From NCBI GenBank assembly GCA_024640695.1, contig JAHEEM010000012.1:1-32564 (forward strand): DNA of 32,564 bases, given 5' to 3'. Every line of letters begins with the position of its first letter. Position 1 is the stretch's first letter. This DNA comes from Rhodospirillaceae bacterium. GTDB lineage: Bacteria; Pseudomonadota; Gammaproteobacteria; Steroidobacterales; Rariloculaceae. Positions 1 to 6,485 of the stretch are shown piece after piece. The translations under genes were made by a program, and so were the position numbers. The notes beneath the pieces were generated by a model. That model worked only from the letters and a program-made list of their open reading frames with translations. It ran no database searches and was not told the origin of the DNA.

Positions 1-2
1 TG

Positions 3-827
3 CTCACGGGAGTGATTTATCCCGTGCAGGGCTACTGGAAATGGGGCGGTGGTTTTCTCGATGCCAACGGGTTCCTGGATTTCGCAGGCTCGGGTGTCGT
101 GCACATGTGTGGGGCATCGGCGGCTTTGGCCGGTGTGTTCCTGCTCGGAGCGCGTAAGGGAAAATACGGTCCGAGCGGAGAGGTCAGGGCAATTCCCGGC
201 GCGAACTTGCCATTGTCAGCCCTGGGAACACTCATATTGTGGCTTGGGTGGTTCGGATTCAACGGCGGATCTGAGTTGATGATCTCCAACGTCGAAGAGG
301 CGAACGCCGTGTCCCTCGTGATCGTCAATACGAACATGGCCGCCGCCGGCGGTCTCGTAGTGGCGCTACTCGTGTCTCAGGCATGGTTTGGCAAGGCCGA
401 TTTGACGATGGCTTTGAATGGCGCCCTGGCGGGGCTGGTTGCGATTACGGCGGAGCCTCTGACGCCGACTCCGGTGATGGCGACCATCATCGGCGGTATC
501 GGTGGCCTCCTCGTGGTCCCCTCGATCGTAACACTCGATCGTGTGTTCAAGATCGACGACCCTGTCGGAGCAATTTCGGTGCATGGTGTCGTCGGAATCT
601 GGGGCCTGTTGGCGGTTTGTCTGACCAATCCGGACTCGTCGCTCGGCGCTCAGCTAATGGGTATCGGCACGATCTTTGTCTGGGTGTTCGCGACGAGCTT
701 TGTCGTGTGGCTGATTATCAAGATGATCATGGGTATCCGCGTATCCGAACAAGAGGAGTACGAAGGCGTGGATATCGGCGAATGCGGCCTCGAGGCTTAC
801 CCCGAGTTCGCAGTCAAAACAGATTAA
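3..827 (+). CDS. amt: Ammonium transporter (Amt/MEP family), 3' part
   Basis: This is the C-terminal two thirds of an Amt channel, an inner-membrane trimer that conducts ammonium/ammonia. The reading frame is open to the left edge, and the GTG at 12 sits inside the conserved stretch IYPVQGYWKWGGG, so the true start lies outside the window. Visible family marks are DFAGSGVVHMCGA, GWFGFNGGS and the pore histidine motif SVHGVVGIWG. About seven hydrophobic segments remain, and the tail after the last one is short and acidic (EQEEYEGVDIGE), as expected for the cytosolic C-terminus that contacts GlnK. A GlnK gene often precedes amt, but it would be outside the window. Family assignment is firm; the substrate is inferred from the family. 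Confidence 0.95.
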   Translation, partial: LTGVIYPVQGYWKWGGGFLDANGFLDFAGSGVVHMCGASAALAGVFLLGARKGKYGPSGEVRAIPGANLPLSALGTLILWLGWFGFNGGSELMISNVEEANAVSLVIVNTNMAAAGGLVVALLVSQAWFGKADLTMALNGALAGLVAITAEPLTPTPVMATIIGGIGGLLVVPSIVTLDRVFKIDDPVGAISVHGVVGIWGLLAVCLTNPDSSLGAQLMGIGTIFVWVFATSFVVWLIIKMIMGIRVSEQEEYEGVDIGECGLEAYPEFAVKTD

Positions 828-852
828 TTCTCCCTCCCCCTAAACAGGGACT

Positions 853-888
853 GGGCCGCGTGCTGGACAGCGCGCGGCCCTTTTTTTT
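853..888 (+). terminator. Rho-independent terminator of amt
   Basis: An 11-bp GC-rich stem (853-863 with 870-880, one G-T pair) closes a 6-nt loop and is followed directly by eight T residues (881-888). It lies 25 nt after the amt stop, a textbook intrinsic terminator. Confidence 0.93.
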
Positions 889-994
889 GTACCCTGTGGC
901 CTCAGAAGGGCTTACTGCTCTGTGTCCGTCCGGTCACTCGCAGCCACCCGTCTTTCGGCATCGATTCCAGCCTGGGTGTGATTTGCGGGCTGGT

Positions 995-1756
995 CTAAAG
1001 CCGCAGCCCGCCGTCGATCTCTAGAATTCTTCCGTTCATATAATCGTTCTCGAGCAGATACAGGCAGGCGTGTGCAATCTCTTCCGGCGTGCACAGGCGG
1101 CCCGCCGGGATGCCCGCTGCCATCCGCTCGAGCATCTCCGGTTTCATGCTCGCGACCATCTCAGTTTTCACGAAACCCGGTGCGATCGCATTGACGCGGA
1201 TGCCGTGTCGAGCCAGTTCCTTTGCCCAAACTGTCGTCAGTGCGGCGACCCCGGCCTTCGCCGCGGAGTAGTTGCTCTGGCCGAAGTTGCCGGCGCGCGA
1301 GATGCTCGACATATTGACGATAGCGCCGCCGCGGCCGCCGCGGATCATGTGCGTTGCAGCTGCTCGGCCGCACAGAAAGACCCCGGTCAGGTTCACGTCG
1401 ATGACCGCTTGCCAATCATCGAGACTGAGTCTTCCCAAGACTTCACCGTCCTTGACCTTGACGAGCAGTCCGTCGCGCAGAATCCCGGCATTGTTGATCA
1501 GGCCGTCGATGCCGCCGAGATCATCGGCGACGGTCGCAAACACGGTTTCGACGGCGGCTTCGTCGGAGACATTCGCGGCATAGCAGCGCGCTGTCGCGCC
1601 GAGGCTGACGCAATCTTTTAGAGTCCCGGCCATGGCGTCTTCGTCCAGATCTATTAACGCCAGCCGGGTGTGACGTGCCGCAAGGCCGCGCGCGATTGCT
1701 GCGCCAAGACCTCGAGCCGCGCCCGTGATTGCTATGGTCATCTCATTGACGGTCAT
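995..1756 (-). CDS. SDR-family oxidoreductase, 3-oxoacyl-ACP/acetoacetyl-CoA reductase-like (FabG-like)
   Basis: A 253-residue classical short-chain dehydrogenase/reductase. The start at 1756 is chosen because AAGGAG lies 7 nt upstream; the frame stays open further upstream but that part looks non-coding. Visible are the Rossmann motif TGAARGLG (residues 11-18), an Asp at 36 after strand 2 that in this family favours NAD(H), NNAG at 88-91, and the catalytic Ser150, Tyr163 and Lys167 (YSAAK). The C-terminus (NGRILEIDGGLRL) matches FabG-type enzymes. The likely reaction is reduction of a 3-oxoacyl thioester or oxidation of a secondary alcohol; the exact substrate cannot be told from sequence. 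It stands alone, convergent with amt and divergent from the MerC-like gene. Confidence 0.9.
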   Translation of the reverse strand: MTVNEMTIAITGAARGLGAAIARGLAARHTRLALIDLDEDAMAGTLKDCVSLGATARCYAANVSDEAAVETVFATVADDLGGIDGLINNAGILRDGLLVKVKDGEVLGRLSLDDWQAVIDVNLTGVFLCGRAAATHMIRGGRGGAIVNMSSISRAGNFGQSNYSAAKAGVAALTTVWAKELARHGIRVNAIAPGFVKTEMVASMKPEMLERMAAGIPAGRLCTPEEIAHACLYLLENDYMNGRILEIDGGLRL

Positions 1757-1952
1757 CGTTCGGCTCCTTGATGGGCGAGTGGCCGGGGGGCGTGTCAGTT
1801 CGATCGATGCGCCGCGGCAGGCGCGTAAGAGCGATGTTAACCGCGGCACTAGAATCGTGTCACCGGAGGAATCCGGGTGGATTGGCGCCGCGGCGCGCTG
1901 CTGATGTATGCTCCTCCGCCCGAGCCCAGGCCGTGACCCCGTCCCCCGACTC

Positions 1953-2348
1953 ATGAGCGTATCGCGTTATCTCGACCGGATCGCTATTTCTCTATCGGCG
2001 ATCTGCATCGTGCACTGTCTGGCCCTGCCGCTCATTGTCGCCGTTCTTCCAATTGCGGCATTGGGATTCGGTGGGGAGTCGCATTTTCACGCCATCATGC
2101 TTTGGCTCGTTGTGCCCGTCAGCATTTTTGGCCTGATCATGGGTTATCGTGTGCACAACCGCGCCGGGATTGTCGCGCTTGGAATAGCCGGCATGATCGT
2201 TATCTCCATCGCCGCCATCGTCGGCCACGGGCAGTGGCCCGTCTCGGCGGAGATTCTCGTGAGCGTCGTCGGCAGCTTACTGCTCGCCGGCGCGCACTGG
2301 ACGAACTTCGTCGTCGTTCGGAAGGTTCACGTGCACCACCACTGCTGA
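1953..2348 (+). CDS. MerC-domain membrane protein
   Basis: A 131-residue protein with four predicted membrane segments, starting MSVSRYLDRIAISLS. It carries the C-x-x-H-C motif (CIVHC, residues 18-22) in the first membrane helix, typical of MerC-domain proteins. It also has GESHFH between helices 1 and 2, and a His/Cys-rich tail ending HVHHHC. MerC of mercury operons carries metal across the inner membrane, but chromosomal MerC-domain proteins without a mer operon are common and their role is unknown. No merR, merA or merP is nearby. The start at ATG 1953 is preferred over a GTG/CTG-like extension to 1908 because the hydrophobic region begins soon after it; no clear Shine-Dalgarno is seen. 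The metal-binding tail is suggestive but not proof of metal transport. Confidence 0.82.
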   Translation: MSVSRYLDRIAISLSAICIVHCLALPLIVAVLPIAALGFGGESHFHAIMLWLVVPVSIFGLIMGYRVHNRAGIVALGIAGMIVISIAAIVGHGQWPVSAEILVSVVGSLLLAGAHWTNFVVVRKVHVHHHC

Positions 2349-2426
2349 GCCGGACTTGCCGTCGCTGCATGGCGCTTCGGCCTAACGCTCTCGAATAAGC
2401 GCCTTCGCTTTGCGAGCCTGAAATGA

Positions 2427-2462
2427 CAGAGGGCGAGGCCACTCGCGCGGCCCCGCCCTCTG
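2427..2462. terminator. Hairpin between convergent genes, possible bidirectional terminator
   Basis: A 14-bp stem with one mismatch (2427-2440 with 2449-2462) and an 8-nt loop sits between the MerC-like gene and the converging lactamase-fold gene. The stem is very stable but there is no long T-run on either strand, so termination is inferred. Confidence 0.55.
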
Positions 2463-2492
2463 CGGTTTAGCTCGGATTACTGCTGGGCTGGC

Positions 2493-3365
2493 TCAGTTCT
2501 GCTCCGCAGCTTCCAGCTGCGCGCGTGCATCGGCGATGAGCTCATCCATTAGACGGACGATCTCACCGGGCCGGACCCAGGGGTGCGGCTCGCCTGGTTT
2601 GCGGTTCTCGAGCAGCCGGGCGCGCTGAAACAGATCAGGTGCTCCGTAGGGCGTAATATCGTAGTGATTGACGATTTGCACGTCGATCTCTTTGCCTGCC
2701 ATAGCCTTGATACGCTCGCTGTCAGCGATGAATTCCCGGATCGTCGCCGGGTCGTCGGAGCGCAATGCCGTGCCGCCATGGAAGTAGGCATTGTGTCGGA
2801 CGCCGTTGTCGTAGACGGGAAGGCGCATTGAGGTTGTGCCGGGCGTGTGCCCGGGGGTGATCTCGAAATCGATCGTCAGATCGCCAAGCGTCAGGCTGTC
2901 GCCCTCCTTGATGACGATGTCCCTGGGCGGCGAATATTCCCCGAGGTCTTTTTCGATGAGCTTCCAGTCCTCCTCGGCGGCGCCCCACTGCACATTGAGA
3001 ATATCGTTGAGGGCAGGCGCGCCCATGAAGTGGTCGCGGTGGCCTTGCAGAATCAAGACATACTTGATGTCACGCGGCCGTAGGCCGACTTTACGGATAT
3101 TGTTGAGCAAATATTCGGTGTAGCCGGGCAAATCCCACATCGTGTCGATGAGAATGTGGCCTTCGCTTGTCGTGATGACGTAGCTGGCGACCTCGCCTTG
3201 GCCGACGAAATATAGGTTGTCGAAGACCTTGAACGGCTCGCGGGCCATAGTGGATAAGTCATTGCGGGCATTCACTCGGCTCGGCGCCAGCTGAGCGCTT
3301 GCGTCGCTCAGCCATAACGCCAGGCCGAGGCTCGCAACAATAGATAACATTCCCTGTGTGCGCAT
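2493..3365 (-). CDS. Exported metallo-beta-lactamase fold hydrolase, subclass B3-like
   Basis: A 290-residue protein with a signal peptide (cleavage near DASA-Q, residue 24) and the full length of a subclass B3 metallo-beta-lactamase. The metal motif, normally H-x-H-x-D-H, reads QGHRDH (Gln107, His109, Asp111, His112). Other ligands are His173 (PGHTPG) and probably His234 (NHYD). Gln at the first position is known in GOB-type B3 enzymes, so the change need not abolish activity. Periplasmic beta-lactam hydrolysis is possible, but many B3-like proteins hydrolyse other substrates such as lactones. It is the last gene of a minus-strand cluster of exported proteins (22 nt after the preceding gene). 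No AmpR-like regulator is nearby. Confidence 0.85.
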   Translation of the reverse strand: MRTQGMLSIVASLGLALWLSDASAQLAPSRVNARNDLSTMAREPFKVFDNLYFVGQGEVASYVITTSEGHILIDTMWDLPGYTEYLLNNIRKVGLRPRDIKYVLILQGHRDHFMGAPALNDILNVQWGAAEEDWKLIEKDLGEYSPPRDIVIKEGDSLTLGDLTIDFEITPGHTPGTTSMRLPVYDNGVRHNAYFHGGTALRSDDPATIREFIADSERIKAMAGKEIDVQIVNHYDITPYGAPDLFQRARLLENRKPGEPHPWVRPGEIVRLMDELIADARAQLEAAEQN

Positions 3366-3387
3366 AGTTCTACTTCTCTGTTGAGGT

Positions 3388-4059
3388 TTATCGAGTCTGT
3401 GGAATCAACTGGCCGTTCTCGTCCCACTCGTAGCGGATTCTGCGGCCCTCTTCGTCGATGAAGCGCAGGCCTTGTTGAAATATGCCTTGAGGTGGAGTGC
3501 CGCGAGGCACGGTGGCTTCAACTATGAAGAGATTATCCTGGTGCAGATAGATCGCGGCAAACGTTCGGGATCCGTCGGAGTTGGTGATCTGCAGCTGATG
3601 TCCGGGCACGCGGTCGATGTGGTGCCAGGCATCGTAGGTTACCTCGCCGCCCCGCTGGCGAAGCCGGGTGGCCGCGTAGGCGACGGATGCAATCTTGTCG
3701 ATACGCCAGTATTGAGAGCTGGCGGGGTCATCGGCCTCGGTCCAATTTGTGCGCGCCTGATGGATCGCCTTCGAGTCGCTGTAGTCGATCACGGTCACGG
3801 AGTAATGCCGCCTGCCGGCATCGAGCGAGTAAACCCGTCCCGGATATACGGCTCCGTATTCGGAGTCCCAGGTAATCGCGCGGACCGCAGGGATGCCGGG
3901 AAACAGCGTCGCGAAGCGGTCGTCGCTGCTGACATACTCGGTCCATTCCTGCGCCAAAGCCACCATGCTCGACGCTGTGATTGCGAGCAGTAAGGCCACG
4001 CCACTCGCGCGAACTCGGGCCGGGCCTCGGAGCGAGGACGCAGACCCGGCTAGTCCCAT
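3388..4059 (-). CDS. Exported protein of unknown function
   Basis: A 223-residue protein with an N-terminal signal (Arg-rich start, hydrophobic core, cleavage near VALA-QE at about residue 36). The mature part begins WTEYVSSDDRFATLFPG, resembling small periplasmic or lipoprotein-like domains that start with a 'y.s.e.rF.v.FPg.P' pattern. I do not recognise a named function. GAGGAG lies about 5 nt before the ATG at 4059. That start lies inside the end of the preceding gene (10-nt overlap), so the two are probably translationally coupled. The next gene, the lactamase-fold protein, follows after 22 nt. The mature part is rich in aromatic and charged residues and has no Cys pair or catalytic motif that I can identify. 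Confidence 0.8.
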   Translation of the reverse strand: MGLAGSASSLRGPARVRASGVALLLAITASSMVALAQEWTEYVSSDDRFATLFPGIPAVRAITWDSEYGAVYPGRVYSLDAGRRHYSVTVIDYSDSKAIHQARTNWTEADDPASSQYWRIDKIASVAYAATRLRQRGGEVTYDAWHHIDRVPGHQLQITNSDGSRTFAAIYLHQDNLFIVEATVPRGTPPQGIFQQGLRFIDEEGRRIRYEWDENGQLIPQTR

Positions 4060-4427
4060 TCCTTCTCCTCACCCCCGGGGGGGGTTACGAAACCGAGCAG
4101 GCAGCCGTTCGAGCCATCGCGCAGCTGGTGGCAACGGACCGTGATCGTATCGCCCGCCTGAACGCTGTCGGGGCTCCAGCCGCGACGCTCGAGGCCGCCC
4201 GGTGCGCCGCCTTCGAGCGCCCACACGCTCGGCTCGCCGTCCGCGCCCTGCACCTCCAGATAGATCCAAGTATGCGGGTTGATCCAAAGCACTTCGCTCA
4301 CCTTGCCTTCGAGCAGGGTGTAGTTGTTGACGTCGTAATTGCCGTGCGAGTGGTGCGCCCACGCCGGCAGACCGACGCTGGTCACGGCGCTCAACACGAG
4401 CCAGCGGAGTTGTCTGAGTGGAGTCAT
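4050..4427 (-). CDS. DUF6152-like small exported protein
   Basis: A 125-residue exported protein. The ATG at 4427 is chosen over one at 4490 because AGGTG lies about 6 nt upstream and the product then begins with a clean signal peptide ending PAWA-HHS. The mature protein starts HHSHGNYDV and contains EGKVSEVLWINPHTWIYLEV, the hallmark pattern of DUF6152: an N-terminal HHS followed by an OB-like strand with NPH. A paralogue lies at 22715-23119 with the same HHS start and SNPHAWIYIDV. Function is unknown. It heads a three-gene minus-strand cluster, with a 10-nt overlap with the next gene, and a candidate promoter lies about 90 nt upstream. Confidence 0.85.
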   Translation of the reverse strand: MTPLRQLRWLVLSAVTSVGLPAWAHHSHGNYDVNNYTLLEGKVSEVLWINPHTWIYLEVQGADGEPSVWALEGGAPGGLERRGWSPDSVQAGDTITVRCHQLRDGSNGCLLGFVTPPGGEEKEWD

Positions 4428-4513
4428 CAGATCACCTGGGAGCGACAAGTCGAATGCGAGCGATTCTAGCACCTTGCGGGAGACGCGCATATTCCGCCGG
4501 CGGCTGGTGAAAA

Positions 4514-4543
4514 TCTATATAAGTAATTGATACTACTATACAA
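4514..4543 (-). promoter_or_regulatory. Candidate sigma70-type promoter for the exported-protein cluster
   Basis: In an AT-rich island, the minus strand reads TTGTAT (4538-4543), an 18-nt spacer and TATAGA (4514-4519). Transcription would start near 4507, giving a leader of about 80 nt to the ATG at 4427. The call rests on motif match and position only. Confidence 0.42.
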
Positions 4544-4632
4544 ATATGCAGAATACCTGAGCTCCCTGCATTTAGGTATCCGCTTAGCGGCAGGCCGGCG
4601 GTCGCGGCTGCTCTGCGCAGCTGGCGCGCACG

Positions 4633-6141
4633 CTAGCTTGTCATTGCGACGATGCGTCCCTTCTCGATGCGCATCTCGCGATTGAACTGCGCGCCGTTGA
4701 CGGTCAGATGCGTCGCGCAAATCAGCTGGCTGCCGCGCGCAATGATCTGATTGAGCTCGCTCGTCACCAGTTCCAGGTTGCCTGGGTCGAGGCCCTCCCA
4801 GGGCTCGTCTAAAAGCAGGATCTTCGGTGCGTGCACCACGGCGCGCGCGATCAGAACTCTGCGAAACTGACCGTAGGAGAGTGCTTTGACGTTTCGGTCT
4901 GCGAGTTCGGCCAGTTCGAATTGCTCAAGCAGCTCCTCGACTAGGCGATCCTCCTCGGGCTTTAGGCGCCGGGTCTGGCCGATGCTCGAGTCGAATCCCG
5001 AGGCAATGCACTGGCGTACGTTCGTTGGATACCAATAGCCTGCCTGGAGCTCCGGCGAAACCCAGGCGACTTGCCGGCGCAGCGACCAGACGTTGCCGGG
5101 ATTGTTGATGCCCGGGAAGCGGATCGCGCCGCCTTTCGCCGGCCGCAGCTGACCGTGGAGCAGGCGCAGGAACGTGCTCTTGCCGGCGCCATTAGGGCCT
5201 GTGAGCTGCCAATGCTCACCCTCGTAGAGTGTCCAGTTGATGTCGGCAAGCGCGCGCCGATGATCGAGCCACACGTTGGTGTGCTCGATCTCGATGATGG
5301 GTCGGCCGGCGATATCGCGTTGCGGGCGCGGACCGTTACCCGCCGCCGGCGACTCGCCGCTGGCGGCTGCCGCGACCGGTAGGATCGACGCCTTGGCTGC
5401 GGCCGGAACGGGCCCGCTGTCGATGACGTGGCCGTCCTTGAGGCGCAGCATGCGATTTAGCGACCGCGGCAGGTTCGACGCCTCATGGTAGGAGCAGATG
5501 ACGGTCGTGCGCTCGCTGATCTGGTCGATCGTTTCATTGAGCGCCTGGCGCGATGCCGCGTCCAGGCCGGCAACCGGCTCATCGAGGATCAATACGCTGG
5601 GTTTGAAGGCGAGGCCGCGCGCGATCAGCACGCGCCGCTGCTCCCCGCGAGACAGCTCGAGGAACGGGCGGTCGGCAAGGTGTAGGAGCTTGAGCTGGCG
5701 CAGCAGGCCGCGCGCGCGTATGCGGTCGGGGGCGTCGGGCAGTCGCCGCGGGACATCCGTTCGGGCGAGTCCGGATAGCACCACATCAGCCGCGTCGAAG
5801 TTCCAGCCAAGCCGTGTGTAACGGTCCTGCAGCTCGTGGCCGACGAGCGTGATCTTGCCGAGCGCCTGAATTGCATCCGTTTGCAGCTCGCCGCCGAAGT
5901 CATAGCGGCGCGTGCCACCGCCGGGGGCCGGCCACAACATTCCGGCCAAGAGGCGCAGAAAGCTCGTCTTGCCACTGCCGTTCGCGCCGATCACGGCCCA
6001 GTGCTCGCCAGGGTTCAGCGCCCAATTCAGATCGTGCAGGACGGTGCGGCCCGCGAGCGCCACGTCGACGTCGCGCAGGATGATCATGGGTCGGTCAGCA
6101 AACGCTGTCGGGGCAGCGGTGCCCCCAGGCAAGTCAGTCAT
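4633..6141 (-). CDS. modF: Tandem ABC ATPase, ModF/PhrA-like
   Basis: A 502-residue protein made of two complete ABC ATPase domains and no membrane part. Domain 1 has Walker A GANGSGKT (52-59), signature LSRGE (163-167), Walker B LILDEP (184-189) and switch His219. Domain 2 has Walker A GPNGAGKS (315-322), signature LSYGQ (421-425), Walker B ILLLDEP (441-447) and switch His478. An Ala/Pro-rich linker lies near 245-275. This layout and length match ModF, also called PhrA. Its name comes from linkage with molybdate genes in Escherichia coli, but its molecular role is not settled. No modABC genes are in the window. The ATG at 6141 has no Shine-Dalgarno; a TATAAT lies just 8 nt upstream, so the message may be leaderless. 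Confidence 0.88.
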   Translation of the reverse strand: MTDLPGGTAAPTAFADRPMIILRDVDVALAGRTVLHDLNWALNPGEHWAVIGANGSGKTSFLRLLAGMLWPAPGGGTRRYDFGGELQTDAIQALGKITLVGHELQDRYTRLGWNFDAADVVLSGLARTDVPRRLPDAPDRIRARGLLRQLKLLHLADRPFLELSRGEQRRVLIARGLAFKPSVLILDEPVAGLDAASRQALNETIDQISERTTVICSYHEASNLPRSLNRMLRLKDGHVIDSGPVPAAAKASILPVAAAASGESPAAGNGPRPQRDIAGRPIIEIEHTNVWLDHRRALADINWTLYEGEHWQLTGPNGAGKSTFLRLLHGQLRPAKGGAIRFPGINNPGNVWSLRRQVAWVSPELQAGYWYPTNVRQCIASGFDSSIGQTRRLKPEEDRLVEELLEQFELAELADRNVKALSYGQFRRVLIARAVVHAPKILLLDEPWEGLDPGNLELVTSELNQIIARGSQLICATHLTVNGAQFNREMRIEKGRIVAMTS

Positions 6142-6144
6142 CGC

Positions 6145-6157
6145 CCGTATTATACGG
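6145..6157 (-). promoter_or_regulatory. Palindrome overlapping the likely -10 of the ModF-like gene
   Basis: CCGTATTATACGG is a perfect 13-bp inverted repeat. On the minus strand it contains TATAAT (6149-6154), a consensus -10 whose start point would fall at or next to the ATG at 6141. No good -35 is seen. A repressor site over the -10 is possible. Confidence 0.38.
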
Positions 6158-6358
6158 ATGCGCGCGAGTTCGGGGTCGAACTGCGATCAGCGGCAACAAG
6201 CCCAGCCTGACCCCGGCGTACCGAAGTTCGATGCGCTGGTAGCCAAGCTCCACGCTGATACCGGGCGGCCCGGGTCGGGCCGGCACGGGGCGAGGGTATC
6301 GGATGCCATAAGAGATGGTTTCTTGAGGGTTTTTATCAACTGAAAATACGACGCGTTA

Positions 6359-6398
6359 TTAACTTTGTTAATCTACGTTAAACACTGCGGTTAAACCG
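6359..6398 (+). promoter_or_regulatory. AT-rich repeat region upstream of the TonB-dependent receptor
   Basis: The 344-nt gap between the ModF-like gene and the receptor (6142-6485) holds no ORF that looks real. Its AT-rich core has TTAAC-TTT-GTTAA (6359-6371), GTTAAAC again at 6377, and CGGTT-A-AACCG (6388-6398), so GTTAA recurs at 10- and 12-bp spacing. Further down are two short hairpins (6406-6420 and 6435-6447). This could be a regulator binding region for the receptor promoter. No Fur box, clear -10 or riboswitch was recognised. Confidence 0.3.
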
Positions 6399-6485
6399 TT
6401 TCTAACTTCCGCCGCGGAAGCCTTCCAGCTAAAGTTCGCGGCGCGAAGAGTTCATAGATGCTCTAAATTGCGCACGGAGACCGCC

